Shown here: one piece after another, positions 4,127 to 6,549 of the stretch | How the letters are laid out: each line of letters begins with the position of its first letter | Position numbering within the stretch: the first letter of the stretch is position 1 | NCBI GenBank assembly: GCA_004375785.1 | Contig: SOKM01000352.1 | Span: 1-6,549 of the forward strand | Reading direction: 5' to 3' | Source of the DNA: Candidatus Cloacimonadota bacterium | GTDB taxonomy: Bacteria > Hydrothermota > E44-bin80 | Length of the DNA stretch: 6,549 nucleotides | Made by a program: the position numbers and the translations under genes | The notes under the pieces: model-generated | Told to the model about the DNA's origin: nothing | Database searches by the model: none | What the model saw: the letters and a program-made list of their open reading frames with translations, nothing else

Positions 4127-6112
4127 TTACTCAACTGTTTTCAATTCGGCGAGCTTTTTCTTTGCCCTCTCTATATTCTTTTTTGCCTTCTCGTATTCCG
4201 GCTCAATTGAGAGACATCTATTCCAGTATGAGATAGCAAGTTTAAACTGGTTCTTGGTATAGGCATCAATCCCTTTAAGATACCATTTATCGGCATCTTC
4301 TTTTTCCCCAATCATTGCTATTCTTTTGAGATAGGATTTTGCCTCTTTATTTCCGGAATTATATCTTAATACAATCCTGAAATATTCTTCACTTGAGAAC
4401 ATTTTACCCTGTTTGTAGAACTCTTTTGCCTTTTTCAGATTTGACTGAATAAGTTTTTTTATTTCCCTATTCGCTTCCTTCTCAGCTGCATTTGCGTTCT
4501 TGTTTGCCACTTCGATAGATTTTATTTTCTTCACTGTCGAGATTACACTTAGCCAATCCTTCTTTTTTATTTGTTTATTAAGTTTATTTACGAGCGATGT
4601 GAGCTTTCTATTAAGTTTTTCCTGTGATTTTGCAATATAAGACTTTGCATCTTCTCTTGATGGGTCAAGAGCGAGCACCTTCTGCCATTTGGTAATGGCA
4701 AGTCTGTAATTGGATCTTGAATATTCTTTGACAGCACTATTAAAAAGTGATTGTATATCTTCACTCTTTTCCTTCTCTTTTTGAGCAAGCCTGAGGGATT
4801 CATCTTCGAGTCTGTTTTTCGCATGGTTCATAAAGTCAACTGCCTCTTTATTATTCGGATTTAATTTGAGCACCCTGTCAAATTGTGTAATCGCCTCGAG
4901 CCAATTACCCGATTCAAATGCCTTCTTACCAAGAATAAAAGCATCATTTTCTTCCTTTGCTCTCATTCCCTCTTTTACCTTCTTTAACAATCCATTTGCT
5001 TTAGCATTCCCTGGATCCCAGATAAGCGAAATATCAAGCTCATTAATAGCCTCATCGAATTTACCCTCTCTGATAAGTTCTTCTCCTTTTTCAAATGACA
5101 TTGAACTCATCATCTTTTCTTTTTCCCTGAGGGACTTTCTTGCTTCCTCCAATGCCAATTTTTTAATTCTCTTCTTTTCCTCCTCTGTTACTCCTGGTGT
5201 AAAAGTAAGCCCGAATCTATGTGTCATTCCAAGATAATCGTAGTTGACAAATGCATAATCAATATTTATATCACCAACAGCAAATCCTGCACCAAGTGAA
5301 AGTCCTGCAGTCTTACCAATCTCTTTCCTATTTTCTCCATTTACTCCTGCACGTATGGAAAGTGTTCTTAAGATTATAACCTCACTACCAACATTCAAGG
5401 TTGCTTTTCTTTTTCCAATCTTCTCAATATCAGCACTAAAAAGAAGATTGCCACTAAATATTCTATATCCAGCCCCAAATCTTATTAAACCGGGCAGTTT
5501 AAATTTTTCCTCTTTAAATTTCATCTCTGGACCTAAGTTTTTCAAAACAAAACCAAATTGAAGACCATCAATAAAGGTTCTATATAGAAGTCCAATATCA
5601 AGACAGGTTCCGAACGCACTCAATGTATCAATCTTCTCAGTTATACCTCTTAAGGATAATCCAACCGGGAGAAAATAGAAAAGCTGTTTTGAATATGTGA
5701 TACCAAAGTTTATAAAATATGCACCAAATGTTCCTTCTGGCTCCGGCGAATCCCCTGCTCTTCTTTCCATTCCTCCTGTATAAAAACCTTTTACATCTAC
5801 CCCGAGTGCACCAATATTTTTCATCTTATGAGACAATGCTATATTCTCAAATCGTATTCCCTGAAACCATTCACAGTGCGTAGATGATATTACATCCCCT
5901 TCTGTAAGAACCAGGGCACCAGGATTAAAGAAGATGGATGTTATCCCTCCGCAAATTCCAGTTGCAGCACTACCCATTGCAGCTGTTCTGGGAAATGGGT
6001 CTATTGTAAGAAAGGCTGCACCTGTATTATCTAATATTTCTTCATCTGCATGAAGATTTATGCCAAAAGTAAAAAGGATAAGAATAATAATAACTTCACG
6101 AGCCTTTTTCAT
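4127..6112 (-). CDS. PorV/PorQ-like outer-membrane barrel fused to TPR repeats
   Basis: The 661-aa protein begins with a signal peptide (~1-22, ending NLHA). Residues ~30-305 resemble the PorV/PorQ (UPF0164-like) barrel. The entry motif GAAFLTIDPFPRTAAMGSAA with FFNPGAL matches the family's Gly-Ala-x-Phe-Leu...Arg-x-x-x-Met-Gly...Asn-Pro-Gly/Ala-x-Leu block, and alternating beta strands end at HRFGLTFTPG. A charged helical linker (~306-338) leads to TPR units at ~339-372, 391-424, 455-488, 557-590 and 608-641, several with the x-x-A-I-x-x-[FW]-x-x-x-L-x-x-[DN]-P ending; ~508-541 is a weaker sixth unit. PorV proteins shuttle T9SS cargo to the surface sortase; the TPR tail would be expected in the periplasm. 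The standard PorV of ~390 aa lacks such a tail. The start overlaps the preceding stop as ATGA with no Shine-Dalgarno site, implying translational coupling to the upstream gene. Confidence 0.85.
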   Translation of the reverse strand: MKKAREVIIILILFTFGINLHADEEILDNTGAAFLTIDPFPRTAAMGSAATGICGGITSIFFNPGALVLTEGDVISSTHCEWFQGIRFENIALSHKMKNIGALGVDVKGFYTGGMERRAGDSPEPEGTFGAYFINFGITYSKQLFYFLPVGLSLRGITEKIDTLSAFGTCLDIGLLYRTFIDGLQFGFVLKNLGPEMKFKEEKFKLPGLIRFGAGYRIFSGNLLFSADIEKIGKRKATLNVGSEVIILRTLSIRAGVNGENRKEIGKTAGLSLGAGFAVGDINIDYAFVNYDYLGMTHRFGLTFTPGVTEEEKKRIKKLALEEARKSLREKEKMMSSMSFEKGEELIREGKFDEAINELDISLIWDPGNAKANGLLKKVKEGMRAKEENDAFILGKKAFESGNWLEAITQFDRVLKLNPNNKEAVDFMNHAKNRLEDESLRLAQKEKEKSEDIQSLFNSAVKEYSRSNYRLAITKWQKVLALDPSREDAKSYIAKSQEKLNRKLTSLVNKLNKQIKKKDWLSVISTVKKIKSIEVANKNANAAEKEANREIKKLIQSNLKKAKEFYKQGKMFSSEEYFRIVLRYNSGNKEAKSYLKRIAMIGEKEDADKWYLKGIDAYTKNQFKLAISYWNRCLSIEPEYEKAKKNIERAKKKLAELKTVE

Positions 6113-6549
6113 TTTACAATAGCAAACTTTTTTATAACCGTATCTTTATCAGAACTATTTATTGAACTGGCTTGCAGTCTGAAGATATAGATGTCACTTC
6201 CAATATTATGGGTACTCCAGACTATCTCGCTCATCTGGTCACCACCCTGTGCGATTTCAGAAAGTGTTGTTATCCTCTTCCCTGTTATGGTAAAAATATC
6301 TATTGTTATTTCAGCATTTCTACTTACATAAAATCTAAAATGAACCTCATCTTCTGCAGGATTGGGCCAGGTATAAACCCTTTTCTCAGGAAAAAATTTA
6401 TCTTCTGCTTCAACTATAAATTCAACTGAATCTCTCCCCGTTTTATCGTAAAGGTCTCTCCCTTCAACATAAAGCGTTGCATTTCCTGGTTCCAATCCGC
6501 TCAGGACAAAAGTCTTAGAGAATGATGTAGAATCAGTATCCAGAGAATC
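6109..6549 (-). CDS. C-terminus of a large exported protein with T9SS sorting-like domain (possibly PorU-like), 5' end outside window
   Basis: The frame is open to the right edge of the window; the TTG at 6493-6495 is internal because codons before it continue a plausible beta domain (SFSKTFVLSGLEPGNATLYV). 146 residues are visible. The first ~57 look like the end of an Ig-like or beta-rich domain (LYVEGRDLYDKTGRDSVEF). The last ~80 form a sorting-type beta-sandwich: VYTWPNPAEDEVHFRFYV, ITIDIFTITGKRITTL, EIVWS, SDIYIFRLQA and KKFAIVK. In Bacteroidetes, porU (the C25-peptidase sortase with a degenerate sorting-type C-terminus) commonly lies directly upstream of porV. The 4-bp ATGA overlap with a PorV-like gene makes a PorU-like or C25 peptidase identity plausible here. 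No catalytic region is visible, so this remains inference; any large T9SS-exported protein would also fit. Confidence 0.7.
   Translation of the reverse strand, partial: DSLDTDSTSFSKTFVLSGLEPGNATLYVEGRDLYDKTGRDSVEFIVEAEDKFFPEKRVYTWPNPAEDEVHFRFYVSRNAEITIDIFTITGKRITTLSEIAQGGDQMSEIVWSTHNIGSDIYIFRLQASSINSSDKDTVIKKFAIVK

Noticed and set aside
4588..5561. Several frames overlapping the barrel-TPR gene (4588-4824 -, 4866-5237 +, 5355-5561 +)
   Set aside because: They are embedded in a continuous 661-codon gene, and their Ser/Phe/Leu-rich translations reflect the complement of Lys/Glu-rich TPR codons.
6172..6429. 85-aa + strand frame opposite the right-edge gene
   Set aside because: It is antisense to a recognisable sorting-type domain and has no start signal.
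6493..6495. TTG as the start of a free-standing 128-aa protein
   Set aside because: The frame stays open for 18 more codons to the window edge with coherent beta-domain sequence, there is no ribosome binding site, and there is no signal peptide for a sorting-domain protein.

Overview
The window looks like chromosomal DNA from an uncultured Gram-negative (diderm) bacterium of the FCB superphylum or a related candidate phylum, such as WOR-3/Stahlbacteria, KSB1 or Cloacimonadota. Three things suggest this. Two protein C-termini look like type IX secretion (T9SS) sorting domains. One gene encodes a PorV/PorQ-like outer-membrane barrel. The DNA is AT-rich, has strong AGGAGG ribosome binding sites, and carries several intergenic palindromic repeats. 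The lineage is inferred; no rRNA or other phylogenetic marker is present.

Left part (1-915, + strand). The C-terminal part of a polytopic membrane protein resembling DUF2085 runs in from the left edge. It is followed by a small protein with a Pro-rich N-terminus and two membrane segments. That second gene has an unusually perfect Shine-Dalgarno sequence directly behind a small AT-rich hairpin.

Decaying region (916-1373). A GTAAGGGCG palindrome is followed by the wreck of an endonuclease V gene (nfi). Its first ~25 codons are joined, out of frame, to its last ~55 codons, and the catalytic middle is gone. The 3' end of the wreck runs into a 129-bp MITE-like element with 29-bp near-perfect terminal inverted repeats of the GGGGTCAGGTCTTCAC type.

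Right part (1374-6549, all - strand). Reading leftwards from the right edge, there is first the C-terminus of a large exported protein with a sorting-domain-like tail. It overlaps by 4 bp (ATGA) a 661-aa PorV/PorQ-like barrel fused to a long TPR tail. 47 bp further on is a 334-aa secreted protein with a signal peptide and a typical T9SS type A sorting domain. These three appear to form one transcription unit combining secretion or attachment machinery with a cargo; if the partial protein is PorU-like, the unit would contain the sortase/PorV pair. The unit ends in a palindrome related to the one at 934-965.

A separate - strand gene (1374-2759) encodes a membrane-anchored sensor-HAMP-class III adenylyl cyclase with all expected catalytic residues and a C9 homopolymer in its sensor region. 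Between the cyclase and the secretion unit (2760-3074) lies a nested palindromic repeat of the widespread GTCATTGCGAG type. One of its arms is interrupted by 33 bp.

I found no clear new defence or mobile system. The most notable points are the eroded nfi locus, the three families of palindromic elements, the barrel-TPR fusion beside a probable sorting-domain protein, and the possibly slippage-prone cyclase.
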